A DNA stretch of 34,055 nt from Erysipelotrichales bacterium (GCA_910576855.1 CAJTJP010000030.1:1-34055); one strand, 5' to 3'. Counted from the stretch's first letter, positions 15,911 through 24,168 are shown. Translations and numbers: made by a program. Notes: a model not told the origin generated them from the sequence alone.

Positions 15911-17308
15911 TTATTTAAAACGCTTTTTTCCCATTCCCGGAAAGCCGCGCATTTTCCCCATGCCCTTCATGGCTGCGCCCATTCCCATCGGCATTTTGCC
16001 GCTTCCTGCCATTTGCGACATCTGTTTCATCATCTGCTTCATTTTTTCAAATTCAGATAACAGACGATTGATGTCTTGTACTTTGGTTCCGGAGCCTCGC
16101 GCAATCCGATTTTTTCTTGATGCCTTCAATAAAGAAGGATTCGCACGTTCTTCCTTTGTCATACTGTTGATGATTGCTTCACGTACCTTCATTGTATTTT
16201 CAGCCTTTGTTTCATCAATCTGTCCTGCCATTTGAGAGAATCCCGGTATCAGCTTCATCATACCGCCTAAGGAACCCATTTTTTTGATCTGTTGGAATTG
16301 GAACAACATATCATCCATTGTGAACTGGCCGCTCATCATACGCTTAGCAGACTTGGCACCTTCTTCCATGTCCATTTTTTCCTGCGCCTGTTCTACCAAA
16401 GAGACAATATCTCCCATACCTAAAATACGATCTGCCATACGATCCGGATGGAATACATCTAAATCATCGATTTTTTCACCGAGACCGACGAATTTTACCG
16501 GCACCTGCGTAATCGTTTTTACCGATAAGATACCGCCGCCGCGTGAATCGCCGTCTAATTTTGTTAAAACAAGACCGCTGACATTCAGCTGCTCATGAAA
16601 GCTCTGTGCAACATTTACAATATCCTGTCCGGTCATCGCATCAACAGTCAATAAGATGTCATCGGGATTGATTTCCGCTTTGATGTCGGATAATTCCTGC
16701 ATCAAAGCTTCATCGATATGCAAACGACCGGCAGTATCGAAAATCACCGTATCAAATTGTTGCTGCTTCGCATAAGCAAGTGCCTGCTTCGCCGTTTCAA
16801 GTGCCGGTGTTTCAACCCCCAGTGAAAACACCTCAACACCGATGGATTCACCCAGCGTCTTTAACTGTTCGATCGCAGCCGGACGAATAATATCACACGC
16901 AACCAAAAGCGGTTTCCTCGCCTGCTTTTTCTTAATGACATTGGCAATCTTAGCAGCCGCTGTCGTTTTACCGGTACCTTGCAGACCTACCATCATAATT
17001 GTAGTAATTCCGCTCGGCTTATAGTTTAAAGGTGCATCCTCACTTCCCAGCAAATCAACGATTTCATCATGCACGATTTTTACAACCAACTGTCCCGGAT
17101 TAATCGAGGTCATGACCTCTGTTCCCAATGCTTTTTCTTTGACTCTTTCAATAAAGTCCTTTACTACACGATAATTAACATCTGCCTCTAATAAAGACAT
17201 ACGAACCTCGCGCAGCATATCATTCATATTTTTTTCCGTCAATTTTCCTTTACCGGTAATATTGCGGAACGCTTTATTCATTCTTTCGCTCAACGATTCA
17301 AAAGCCAT
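15911..17308 (-). CDS. ffh: Signal recognition particle protein Ffh (SRP54)
   Basis: SRP GTPase that binds signal sequences with 4.5S/scRNA and docks with FtsY at the membrane. The N domain precedes a G domain with GLQGTGKTTAAAK, DTAGRLHIDEAL, TKLDGDSRGG and the GLGEKIDDLDVF closing loop. The M domain is Met-rich (MKQMMKQMSQMAGSGKMPMG) with ARGSGTKVQDINRLL for RNA binding. The start chosen is the ATG at 17308 (465 residues) after GAGAGG; the open frame has three more codons upstream. No ylxM or ftsY is adjacent, unlike many Bacillota. Extended -10 promoter lies about 45 bp upstream. Confidence 0.97.
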   Translation of the reverse strand: MAFESLSERMNKAFRNITGKGKLTEKNMNDMLREVRMSLLEADVNYRVVKDFIERVKEKALGTEVMTSINPGQLVVKIVHDEIVDLLGSEDAPLNYKPSGITTIMMVGLQGTGKTTAAAKIANVIKKKQARKPLLVACDIIRPAAIEQLKTLGESIGVEVFSLGVETPALETAKQALAYAKQQQFDTVIFDTAGRLHIDEALMQELSDIKAEINPDDILLTVDAMTGQDIVNVAQSFHEQLNVSGLVLTKLDGDSRGGGILSVKTITQVPVKFVGLGEKIDDLDVFHPDRMADRILGMGDIVSLVEQAQEKMDMEEGAKSAKRMMSGQFTMDDMLFQFQQIKKMGSLGGMMKLIPGFSQMAGQIDETKAENTMKVREAIINSMTKEERANPSLLKASRKNRIARGSGTKVQDINRLLSEFEKMKQMMKQMSQMAGSGKMPMGMGAAMKGMGKMRGFPGMGKKRFK

Positions 17309-17352
17309 AATCTTCAACCTCTCTTTAATTCACCAGTCTATTCTATTCGTTA

Positions 17353-17361
17353 ATTATAGCA
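17353..17361 (-). promoter_or_regulatory. Extended -10 promoter of ffh
   Basis: On the minus strand TGCTATAAT, with TATAAT at 17353-17358 and TG upstream. No clear -35. The gap 17309-17524 otherwise holds no gene; a lone TTGACA at 17452-17457 lacks a convincing -10. Confidence 0.55.
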
Positions 17362-17524
17362 TATTCAAGCATTGCTTACTATGCCTTATGTGAAATTATC
17401 CTTATGTAATCAGCTTTTCAGTCTGTTTTCTTAAAGTTTCCATGCTCCCTTTGTCAAATTATGATAACTATTTATCAAATGTTCTGATCGAAATAAAATT
17501 ATCAATCATTTGAAAACACTCTGT

Positions 17525-18310
17525 TTACTGTTTCTGCCATACTTGAATATAAAAATCCAAGGTCGTATGCAGCTTCCCGATTGATTCCAAACGCTGTATT
17601 GCGGATTTTGGAGTTCGATAAGCATACGGAGTCATCATCAATAATGCTTGAATATGTTGAGGCTGCTCAATGTTCATTTCATATCTCAATGCTTCTTCAT
17701 GAATGAGTTTCAAGCATTCTAACGGTTTAGGCAATTCATTTTCATAAACCGTATCATACAGCAGCTGCTTCAATTCCCATAGATGCTTTGGTCCGGGAGC
17801 AACCTTAATGAAACAGCCGTTTGTTTTTAATAATCGATCAAATTCTTTTTCATAAATCGGCGCAAACACAGATATGATAATATCCGCACAGTGATCACAA
17901 AGCGGCAGATCGGCAATACTTGCCAGCGCATAATGAGTATTTTCTACCTTACCGGCTGCCTTTTTTAATGCAAACTTTGATAAATCGAAGCCATACACCT
18001 CACTGAAAGGCATTGCTTTCGCAATTTCATTTGTATAATACCCCTGTCCGCATCCGGCATCGATTATACAATTTGAGGGATATTGCTTCATCAGTGCAAT
18101 CAATCGCTGTCGCAGCGGCTCATAATATGCTTGTTGTAAAAACTCACTGCGTGCCTGTACCATTTCTTTATTATCGCCCTGTGCTTTTCGTTGATGCAGG
18201 CAAAGGTTTACGTATCCGCTTTTCGCTATGTCATAACAATGATGATTATCACATGTATAGGAATTCGCGATTCTATTTAATTCTTTATGACATTTCGGAC
18301 AACGATACAT
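17525..18310 (-). CDS. rlmA: 23S rRNA (guanine-N1)-methyltransferase, RlmA type
   Basis: SAM-dependent methyltransferase of the RlmA family, which makes m1G745 or m1G748 in helix 35 of 23S rRNA; the latter (TlrB type) affects tylosin sensitivity. The N-terminal zinc module shows CPKC near residue 4 and CDNHHC after ANSYT, then DIAKSGYVNL. GDNKEMVQARSEFL is family-specific. The SAM motif I is IIDAGCGQGYYT. The C-terminal part contains MTPYAYRTPKSAIQRL. The start chosen is the ATG at 18310 (261 residues), seven bases after AAAGGGG; an ATG two codons upstream is too close to that site. Which guanine is modified cannot be told. Confidence 0.88.
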   Translation of the reverse strand: MYRCPKCHKELNRIANSYTCDNHHCYDIAKSGYVNLCLHQRKAQGDNKEMVQARSEFLQQAYYEPLRQRLIALMKQYPSNCIIDAGCGQGYYTNEIAKAMPFSEVYGFDLSKFALKKAAGKVENTHYALASIADLPLCDHCADIIISVFAPIYEKEFDRLLKTNGCFIKVAPGPKHLWELKQLLYDTVYENELPKPLECLKLIHEEALRYEMNIEQPQHIQALLMMTPYAYRTPKSAIQRLESIGKLHTTLDFYIQVWQKQ

Positions 18311-18394
18311 ACACATTCCCCTTTCCTTGAGGATGAACTTTATTATTTGACATTTATATATCAAACATCGGTATTCATCATTATATCAGACTAA

Positions 18395-18437
18395 CATAAA
18401 AAAAGCTATCTGCTTTCACTGAGAAAGAGACAGCTTT
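18395..18437 (-). terminator. Strong terminator after the Gln/Asn-rich gene
   Basis: Arms 18428-18437 and 18402-18411 pair over 10 bp with one G-U, followed by seven T on the minus strand. Confidence 0.85.
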
Positions 18438-18449
18438 TATCTCCCGCAA

Positions 18450-18737
18450 TTAACGGAAATTACGATTGTTTTGTTGGTTCTGATTGTTGTTTTGATTGTT
18501 GTTCTGACGCTCATTGCGTTCATTTTGACGATTCTGTTGATTGTTCTGATTTAAAGAGCATGAGTTGCTTGACTGATTATTGTTGCTTTTATAATCGCGG
18601 CACTGATTGTCTTTCTGATACTCATTTTGATGCTGCTGCTTCTGTTCTTCAACTTCAGCACCTAATTCAATGCCCATCTCATACTGATATAAATCCTGTT
18701 GTACCTGTTTTTCATTATACTGTTTTTTTCTTTCCAT
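18450..18737 (-). CDS. Small Gln/Asn-rich protein, candidate gamma-type spore protein
   Basis: 95 residues from the ATG at 18737, after AGGTGA. The sequence is extremely hydrophilic and low in complexity. The first third (MERKKQYNEKQVQQDLYQ, then YEMGIELGAEVEEQKQQHQN) has some pattern, and the last half is almost all N, Q, R, S and E (NNNQNNNQNQQNNRNF). There are two cysteines near the middle and no membrane segment. Gamma-type small acid-soluble spore proteins are similarly Q/N-rich with repeats around a QFGTEFAS-like core; YEMGIELG is only a loose match. A sigma-G-like promoter just upstream supports a spore role. Other options are a coat-like or disordered RNA-binding protein. It sits between rbfA and rlmA as its own transcription unit. 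Confidence 0.65.
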   Translation of the reverse strand: MERKKQYNEKQVQQDLYQYEMGIELGAEVEEQKQQHQNEYQKDNQCRDYKSNNNQSSNSCSLNQNNQQNRQNERNERQNNNQNNNQNQQNNRNFR

Positions 18738-18744
18738 TTTTATC

Positions 18745-18770
18745 ACCTCGAGATTAGTATGATACGAGGT
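18745..18770 (-). promoter_or_regulatory. Inverted repeat masking the ribosome-binding site of the Gln/Asn-rich gene
   Basis: ACCTCG (18770-18765 on the minus strand) pairs with CGAGGT (18750-18745) across 14 nt. The second arm contains the GAGGTG ribosome-binding site. If the transcript starts upstream, the hairpin would hide that site. Confidence 0.4.
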
Positions 18771-18783
18771 TTTTATTTTATGC
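18755..18783 (-). promoter_or_regulatory. Sigma-G-like promoter
   Basis: On the minus strand GCATA (18779-18783), 17-bp spacer, CATACTA (18755-18761). These match the forespore sigma-G consensus GHATR and CATWHTA. No good sigma-A promoter is seen. The implied leader is very short, which is a weakness. Confidence 0.45.
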
Positions 18784-18797
18784 GCAAATTTAGATTA

Positions 18798-18855
18798 AAA
18801 CAGTGATCATGCATCTTTTTATTAAAAAGTAATAAATCACATTTGATCACTGTTT
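18798..18855. repeat. 12-bp inverted repeat with nested hairpin between rbfA and the Gln/Asn-rich gene
   Basis: AAACAGTGATCA (18798-18809) and its perfect complement TGATCACTGTTT (18844-18855) enclose 34 nt. Inside that lies a second perfect stem, CTTTTT/AAAAAG. It is not followed by a T tract in the minus direction. Confidence 0.7.
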
Positions 18856-18867
18856 ATTTGTAAAGCA

Positions 18868-18902
18868 ATAAAAAAGACAACGAATGTAATCACCCGCTGT
18901 CC
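18868..18902 (-). terminator. Terminator of the rimP-nusA-infB-rbfA operon
   Basis: On the minus strand GACAGCG (18901-18895) pairs with CGTTGTC (18882-18876), one wobble, followed by six T. It is 20 bp past the rbfA stop. Confidence 0.8.
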
Positions 18903-18920
18903 TATACAATTACAACTTCT

Positions 18921-19259
18921 CTATTTATTCAAATCAGCGATAATCCGCTCAATCTTATTGCCGTTTTCCAGTGCATGATCATGCAGAAAGATTAACTGCG
19001 GCACCTTGCGAATTGTCATACGCTTAGCCAGTTGAGTGCGAATAAAGCCTTTAGAGCGCTCTAATGCCTTCATACCTGCCTCTTTGCGTGCTTCCTGTCC
19101 TAAAAATGATACATACACCTTCGCAATGGATAAATCGCCGCTGACAATTACATCGGTAATCGTAATAAAACCGATCTTAGGGTCTTTTAACTCAAACTGA
19201 ATGATTTCAGAAACTTCCTTTTGGATAATTCCGGCTATTTTATCTTTTTTCATACTCAT
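18921..19259 (-). CDS. rbfA: 30S ribosome-binding factor A
   Basis: Binds immature 30S subunits near helix 1 of 16S rRNA and is needed at low temperature. The start chosen is the ATG at 19259 after AGGTGA, giving 112 residues beginning MSMKKDKIAGIIQKEVSEII. Typical KH-like segments: DPKIGFITITDVIVSGDLS, AKVYVSFLG, ALERSKGFIRTQLAKRM, RKVPQLIFLHDHALENGNKI. Last gene of the nusA operon, 15 bp after infB. Confidence 0.95.
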   Translation of the reverse strand: MSMKKDKIAGIIQKEVSEIIQFELKDPKIGFITITDVIVSGDLSIAKVYVSFLGQEARKEAGMKALERSKGFIRTQLAKRMTIRKVPQLIFLHDHALENGNKIERIIADLNK

Positions 19260-19274
19260 AACAATCACCTAATG

Positions 19275-21131
19275 TTATTGTACTTCAACCTGCTGATCCT
19301 CATACGCCTCAATTACATCATCCATCTTAAGATCATTGTAATTTTCAATCGTTAAGCCGCAGTCGAAGCCGTTTTGTACTTCCTTCACATCATTTTGGAA
19401 ACGACGCAAGGATGCCAGCTTACCGTTATAGATAACAACACCGTCACGAATCAAACGCACGCTGCATTCCTTTTTCAAACAGCCGTCTGTCACCATACAA
19501 CCGGCAATTGTTCCGATTTTACTAACTTTGAATAATTGACGAACCTCTGCCTGTCCGATAACGACTTCCTCATATACAGGCGCAAGCATACCCTTCATCG
19601 CATTTTCCATTTCCTCTAATGCCTTATAGATAATGTTATGCAGATGAATCTCAATGCCTTCTTCCTCAGCTTTTTTACGTACTGTCGCATTCGGGCGAAC
19701 ATTGAAGCCGTAAATCATCGCATTTGATGCACTGGCTAACATAATATCGGATTCTGTGATCGCACCTGCCGAAGAGCGAATCACATTGACGCGAACGCCC
19801 TGTACATCGATTTTTTCCATGCTTGCCTTTACCGCTTCGGCACTTCCCTGAACATCTGCTTTGATAATAATATTGATCGTCTGTAAGTTTCCTTCTTCAA
19901 TTTGACGAGCCAAATCATCTAATGACATTGCGCTTGTCGCATTGCGTTCAGAATCAATACGCTTCTGTAATCTTGTTTCGGCAATCTGACGGGCTTTTTT
20001 CTCACTGTCAAATACCTTGAAAATATCACCGGCTATCGGTACATCATTCAAACCGATGATTTCCACCGGAGTAGACGGCAAGGCGGTTTTCAATTCACGT
20101 CCTAAATCATCCACCATCTTACGCACACGACCGAAAGCAGTTCCGACAACCAAGCTGTCTCCCGCATGTAAAGTACCACTTTGAATCAGAAGCGTTGCGA
20201 CCGGACCGCGTCCTTTATCAAGCTTGGCCTCAATCACTGTACCGACCGCTGATTTGTTCGGATTTGCCTTAAAGTCCTCGACCTCTGCCAAAATCATAAT
20301 CGTATCAAGCAGTTCTTTGACACCCTCACCGCTTTTCGCACTGATTTTACAGAAAATCGTATTGCCGCCCCATTCTTCAGGCATCATATCAAGCTCTGCC
20401 ATTTCGGACATAATGCGGTCGGGATTCACTCCCGGCTTATCCATTTTATTTACCGCAACAATTACCGGTACACCCGCTGCCTTCGCATGATCCACAGCTT
20501 CCTTAGTCTGCGGCATTACACCGTCATCGGCAGCTACAACGATAATAACAATATCGGTAATCTTTGCGCCGCGCGCACGCATTGCGGTAAACGCCTCGTG
20601 TCCCGGAGTATCCAAGAAAGTGACTTTTTTTCCTTTCACCGTTACTTGATACGCACCGATATGCTGCGTAATTCCGCCAAATTCACCCGCCGTTACATGA
20701 GTCTTACGGATCGTATCCAGAAGTGTCGTCTTACCGTGATCGACATGTCCCATAATCGTAATAACCGGCGGTCTTGAAACTTTACTTGCATCATCATCCT
20801 CATCAAGTGAAATCATTTCCTCGAAATCACTTTCCTCAATGATGATTTCCTTGTGTGTTTCCACATTGAATTCCATACAAATCAATTCAATATTTTCTTC
20901 ATCTAATGTGGAATTGATCGTAACCATTGTTCCCATCATAAACAACAGCTTTATGATCTCACTGGCATTGCGGTTCAGCTTTTCAGCTAATTCCTGAACG
21001 CTCATCGGACCGCTGTAGGTCAATTCCTTTACTTCCTCGCGCTTCTTAGGCTGTGCCTGTGCACCGCCGCCGTGATTGCGATTCGCTCTTTTCTTATTAT
21101 TGTTATTTCTTCTTTGTGGTTGTCTTGCCAT
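19275..21131 (-). CDS. infB: Translation initiation factor IF-2
   Basis: GTPase that brings fMet-tRNA to the 30S subunit and promotes 50S joining. The start chosen is the ATG at 21131 after AGGTGATATT; the open frame upstream overlaps ylxQ and is not used. Length is 618 residues, short for IF-2. The N-terminal region is only about 120 residues: an Asn/Arg/Lys-rich stretch, then one IF2N domain ([17 protein letters not shown]). The G domain shows GHVDHGKTT (residues 128-136), DTPGHEAF and NKMDKP. Domains II-IV follow, ending in the [18 protein letters not shown] region. It starts 8 bp after the ylxQ stop. Confidence 0.97.
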   Translation of the reverse strand: MARQPQRRNNNNKKRANRNHGGGAQAQPKKREEVKELTYSGPMSVQELAEKLNRNASEIIKLLFMMGTMVTINSTLDEENIELICMEFNVETHKEIIIEESDFEEMISLDEDDDASKVSRPPVITIMGHVDHGKTTLLDTIRKTHVTAGEFGGITQHIGAYQVTVKGKKVTFLDTPGHEAFTAMRARGAKITDIVIIVVAADDGVMPQTKEAVDHAKAAGVPVIVAVNKMDKPGVNPDRIMSEMAELDMMPEEWGGNTIFCKISAKSGEGVKELLDTIMILAEVEDFKANPNKSAVGTVIEAKLDKGRGPVATLLIQSGTLHAGDSLVVGTAFGRVRKMVDDLGRELKTALPSTPVEIIGLNDVPIAGDIFKVFDSEKKARQIAETRLQKRIDSERNATSAMSLDDLARQIEEGNLQTINIIIKADVQGSAEAVKASMEKIDVQGVRVNVIRSSAGAITESDIMLASASNAMIYGFNVRPNATVRKKAEEEGIEIHLHNIIYKALEEMENAMKGMLAPVYEEVVIGQAEVRQLFKVSKIGTIAGCMVTDGCLKKECSVRLIRDGVVIYNGKLASLRRFQNDVKEVQNGFDCGLTIENYNDLKMDDVIEAYEDQQVEVQ

Positions 21132-21139
21132 AATATCAC

Positions 21140-21433
21140 CTAGCCTTTCAAGCAAGCATGAAGCTTTTGTGCAAAACCTTGATCTAATACGGCAACCGCC
21201 TTGCGATTCCAAGTACCGATTGCCTGATTCATCATCGATTCTTCCATAAAAACATAAGGGATTTGATAAAAGGTACATTTATCAATCAGCTTTTTACGCA
21301 TATTATCACCGCATTCTACGGTAATAATCACAAGATAAGCTGTTTTCTGCTGAACGGCGCGTATTACCTCATCACCGTATTTCAGCTTGCGTGAGCGCTG
21401 TGCCAAGCCCAACAGTCCCGACACATTACTCAT
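21140..21433 (-). CDS. L7Ae-family RNA-binding protein YlxQ
   Basis: Small L7Ae/L30e/S12e/Gadd45 fold protein that may bind kink-turn RNA. The region [34 protein letters not shown] is typical, with the later [16 protein letters not shown]. 97 residues from the ATG at 21433; a TTG two codons upstream (21439) is an alternative because GGAG lies between. It overlaps the rnpM stop by 8 bp. The rnpM-ylxQ-infB order is standard. Precise role in this lineage is unknown. Confidence 0.88.
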   Translation of the reverse strand: MSNVSGLLGLAQRSRKLKYGDEVIRAVQQKTAYLVIITVECGDNMRKKLIDKCTFYQIPYVFMEESMMNQAIGTWNRKAVAVLDQGFAQKLHACLKG

Positions 21434-21686
21434 GTTCAAACATCTCCGCTAATTTCGCATAGACCTCATCGGGAATTTCACATTCCAATGCCCTGACAAG
21501 TGCCTTGCGTTTGATCGCCTGTTCGAGTGCTTCCTTGCTTTTTTTCAAGTAAGCGCCGCGTCCGTTTTGACGTCCGCTTTCATCAATGATAACTTCACCT
21601 GACGGAGTGCGAACGATGCGCAGCAATTCTTTTTTAGGAAGGCTTTCACCGGTAGCCACACAGCGTCGCATCGGTATTTTTTTCAT
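21426..21686 (-). CDS. rnpM: YlxR/RnpM RNA-binding protein (DUF448)
   Basis: Small basic protein reported in Bacillus to bind and modulate RNase P (RnpM, formerly YlxR). 86 residues. The family pattern is intact: PMRRCVATGESLPKKELLRIV at the N-terminus, then GRQNGRGAYLKKSKEALEQA, where GRGAY is diagnostic. The ATG follows AGGAGG. It is 18 bp after nusA and overlaps ylxQ, fitting the nusA-infB operon. Function in this organism is inferred from the family. Confidence 0.92.
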   Translation of the reverse strand: MKKIPMRRCVATGESLPKKELLRIVRTPSGEVIIDESGRQNGRGAYLKKSKEALEQAIKRKALVRALECEIPDEVYAKLAEMFEHE

Positions 21687-21704
21687 ATGCAGCTCCTCCT
21701 GTTC

Positions 21705-23390
21705 TTATTCTTCGTAATATTGATCGTATTCATCAAAATCAATATCGTCATTGATCCAATCGTTTTCCTGTTCCTCTGCTTCCTGACGAGCAATTTCCTC
21801 TAATTCCTCTTCGGTATAAATCGGTTTCAATTCATAATCCTTTTTACTTAAATCAAAGGTTGTCTTGCGCTTAGGCTCATCCTCGTCTTTGCGCTTGAAG
21901 CTTTTCTTAACTGCGGAATGTTCCTCTTTTGAAGTCTTGTTATCAAGAATCTTTTCAAATTTAGATACATATTCTTGTTTTTCTTTGATATTCAAGCCTT
22001 CCTGACGTTGTTTTTCCTTCGCCAAACGAGCTGCTTCCTCTAAATCACTTACAGCTTTATCCGCAGTTTCCTTTTCAGGTTTCTTCGCTGTTTGAACAAC
22101 CGCTTCCTCTTTAACTTCTGCTTTCGTTTCGGTTACTGCCGCAGTCTGTGCTTCTTCACGCAGCATTTCATCTACATGTGTATCTTCAATTTCATCGCTG
22201 TAGGCAAAATCCGGTGTTTCCACTGGCTGCACTGATTCTGCTTCTACAGCCTCAAAGCGCATAGCCTGAGCTTTGGCTTTTTCTTCCTCTTTGTTTTTCA
22301 AATACAGAGCTCGTTGTTCCTCTGCGATAGAGCGCCAATCAATACCCTTTTCATTAATATCGCTTTCTGACTTAATATCAATTTTAGAGCCTGTCAGCTT
22401 CACGGCCAAACGAGCATTTTTTCCTTTTTTACCGATTGCCAATGATAACTGATTGTCACCTACAATTACCAACAGACCGTTTTTGCGTTCTTCGCTCGGA
22501 ATTACTGCCAATACCTCTGCCGGCGATAATGCGTTCTTAATCAGCTCTGTGACATCATCGCTCCATTCAAAGATATCGATTTTTTCACCGCGCAGTTCAT
22601 CAATGACAACCTGAACACGAGACCCGCGAGGTCCGATACATGCGCCGATCGGATCAACATTGTCATTATTTGAATATACTGCCATCTTAGTACGTTCACC
22701 GGCTTCACGAGCAATCGCTTTGATTTCAATTACTCCCTGATAAATCTCCGGTACTTCTTTTTCAAACAAACGCTTCACTAAAGTAGCGGCACCGCGTGAT
22801 ACAAGCACTTGAGCGCCCTTCGTTTCTTTGTTTACTTCATTGATTACCACACGAAGACGCTGTCCCTCATAATACTTTTCACCGGGAATCTGTTGGTTTT
22901 TCGGCATCAGTGCCATCGTCTTACCGATATTGACAATCACAAATTTATCTTCGACTGTCTCTACCGTACCGATCACCATTTCTTCCACTTTATCACAGTA
23001 TTCATCATAGACAGCCTGTTTTTCTGCCTCACGAATTTTCTGCTTCATGACATTCTTCGCCAAAACAACGGCAGCGCGTCCCATTTCAGCGATATTCACT
23101 TCCTGCTCCACCAAATCATCTAACTGAAATTCCTGTTTGATTCGTTTTGCATCGGTTAATGAAATCTCTAATTCATCATCTTCAACGCTCTCCACAACTT
23201 TACGCTGCTGATAAACCTTAATCGTTCCCTTATCATTGATATCCACTCTGACAAGCGCATCAGGTATTTCAATATGTTTACGATAAGCCTTTTCCAGTGC
23301 TTCCGTCAAAGCATCAACTACAATCTCTTTTGATAATTTACGATCACTTTCAATAGCCTGCATCGCAGCCATAAAATCTTTTAAATTCAT
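21705..23390 (-). CDS. nusA: Transcription termination/antitermination factor NusA with long C-terminal extension
   Basis: Binds RNA polymerase and nascent RNA, promoting pausing and termination. The first 350 residues are canonical: N-terminal RNAP-binding domain, S1 domain (MVIGTVETVEDKFVIVNIG), KH1 (REAGERTKMAVYSNN, CIGPRGSRVQVVIDELRGE), KH2 (SLAIGKKGKNARLAVKLTG). From about residue 351 it has a 211-residue tail rich in E, K, A and D, with coiled-coil-like stretches and a very acidic end (DWINDDIDFDEYDQYYEE). Bacillus NusA stops near residue 371, so total length 561 is unusual. The tail is not the AR-repeat type of proteobacteria. Second gene of the operon, 20 bp after rimP. Confidence 0.96.
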   Translation of the reverse strand: MNLKDFMAAMQAIESDRKLSKEIVVDALTEALEKAYRKHIEIPDALVRVDINDKGTIKVYQQRKVVESVEDDELEISLTDAKRIKQEFQLDDLVEQEVNIAEMGRAAVVLAKNVMKQKIREAEKQAVYDEYCDKVEEMVIGTVETVEDKFVIVNIGKTMALMPKNQQIPGEKYYEGQRLRVVINEVNKETKGAQVLVSRGAATLVKRLFEKEVPEIYQGVIEIKAIAREAGERTKMAVYSNNDNVDPIGACIGPRGSRVQVVIDELRGEKIDIFEWSDDVTELIKNALSPAEVLAVIPSEERKNGLLVIVGDNQLSLAIGKKGKNARLAVKLTGSKIDIKSESDINEKGIDWRSIAEEQRALYLKNKEEEKAKAQAMRFEAVEAESVQPVETPDFAYSDEIEDTHVDEMLREEAQTAAVTETKAEVKEEAVVQTAKKPEKETADKAVSDLEEAARLAKEKQRQEGLNIKEKQEYVSKFEKILDNKTSKEEHSAVKKSFKRKDEDEPKRKTTFDLSKKDYELKPIYTEEELEEIARQEAEEQENDWINDDIDFDEYDQYYEE

Positions 23391-23409
23391 CTCTCTTTAT
23401 CCTTTCTGC

Positions 23410-23877
23410 TTATATTTTTACCGCCAAACGAATGAGCGCAATATTTTCACGTTCAATTTTCGTCTGTCGCTTCACTGCTTTATCCATATAGGAAATTTCC
23501 AAAACTTGATCATCCGCATAAAGCAAGGTTCCTGTGATCTCACTTCTTCCTGCTTTGGGATTTTTATATTTGATATACACATGCTCATTGAGTGCCGATC
23601 TAATATCCGCATCACTTTTTAATTCCCGTTCTGCGCCGGGTGAGCATACCTCTAAAAAGTATTCATGTGCAATCAAATCACGTTCATCCAACACCTCGGA
23701 TATCTGTTCACTGACAGCTGCACAAGTATCGATATCGATTGTGCCGTCATCCTTCATCAGTGCCACACGCAATATTGTCATCTGATTTTCTTTGTGCCAG
23801 CCGATTTCATATATACGCAAGTTCATCTTTTGTAAAATCGGTTCGATCACCGTTTCAATATTTTTGGTATTTTCCAC
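23410..23877 (-). CDS. rimP: Ribosome maturation factor RimP
   Basis: Assists 30S maturation. 155 residues from a GTG start at 23877, seven bases after AAAGGAG. Conserved: ILRVALMKDDGTIDIDTCAAVSEQISEVLDE, HEYFLEVCSPGAERELKS (the family SPG motif), and a C-terminal SH3-like barrel. First gene of rimP-nusA-rnpM-ylxQ-infB-rbfA. Preceded by a hairpin leader and a probable promoter. Confidence 0.95.
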   Translation of the reverse strand: MENTKNIETVIEPILQKMNLRIYEIGWHKENQMTILRVALMKDDGTIDIDTCAAVSEQISEVLDERDLIAHEYFLEVCSPGAERELKSDADIRSALNEHVYIKYKNPKAGRSEITGTLLYADDQVLEISYMDKAVKRQTKIERENIALIRLAVKI

Positions 23878-23904
23878 TGCTTCGCTCCTTTAAACATAAT
23901 AATA

Positions 23905-23923
23905 GAGTGGGCATGACCCACTC
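23905..23923 (-). promoter_or_regulatory. Hairpin in the rimP leader
   Basis: GAGTGGG and CCCACTC form a perfect 7-bp stem around a 5-nt loop, about 28 nt before the rimP GTG. A similar GAGTGGG hairpin precedes rimP in other Bacillota as I recall. Here no strong T tract follows, so attenuation is uncertain. Confidence 0.6.
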
Positions 23924-23941
23924 CTGTTGAAGTTCGTTATT

Positions 23942-23970
23942 AATATACCACGATTTTCCTTTAAATACAA
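23942..23970 (-). promoter_or_regulatory. Probable promoter of the rimP-nusA-infB operon
   Basis: On the minus strand TTGTAT (23965-23970), 17-bp spacer ending TGG, TATATT (23942-23947). The transcript would start just before the GAGTGGG hairpin. Confidence 0.6.
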
Positions 23971-24045
23971 TGCTTTTTGAATATTTTTATCATGATTATG
24001 CTGTTTTACGCCGCCTGTACTTATTCTTAATATATTTCCAACCAA

Positions 24046-24145
24046 ACCTATAGAATCATAAAGACCTATAGAATCAAACGATACGTGTATCGATACAAAC
24101 AGGGAAACTGTCATTTGGACGATCCCTACTCTTTATCGATACAAA
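24046..24145. repeat. Cluster of palindromes and direct repeats between rpmF and rimP
   Basis: A 13-nt direct repeat ACCTATAGAATCA occurs at 24046-24058 and 24064-24076. Next to it is CGATAC-GT-GTATCG (24079-24092), overlapping the perfect palindrome TGTATCGATACA (24086-24097). The 12-mer TATCGATACAAA occurs at 24088-24099 and again at 24134-24145. It looks like a set of protein-binding sites upstream of the rimP promoter. No binder is identified. Confidence 0.65.
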
Positions 24146-24168
24146 TAAAAAAGAGCGAATGCTCCTCT
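24145..24168 (-). terminator. Terminator after rpmF
   Basis: GAGC/GCTC hairpin with a 4-nt loop and six T on the minus strand, immediately after the rpmF stop. Confidence 0.7.

Noticed and set aside
21132-21278. Longer IF-2 with 49 extra N-terminal residues
   Set aside because: The extension overlaps ylxQ; the ATG at 21131 has a good ribosome-binding site and the expected N-terminus MARQPQRR.
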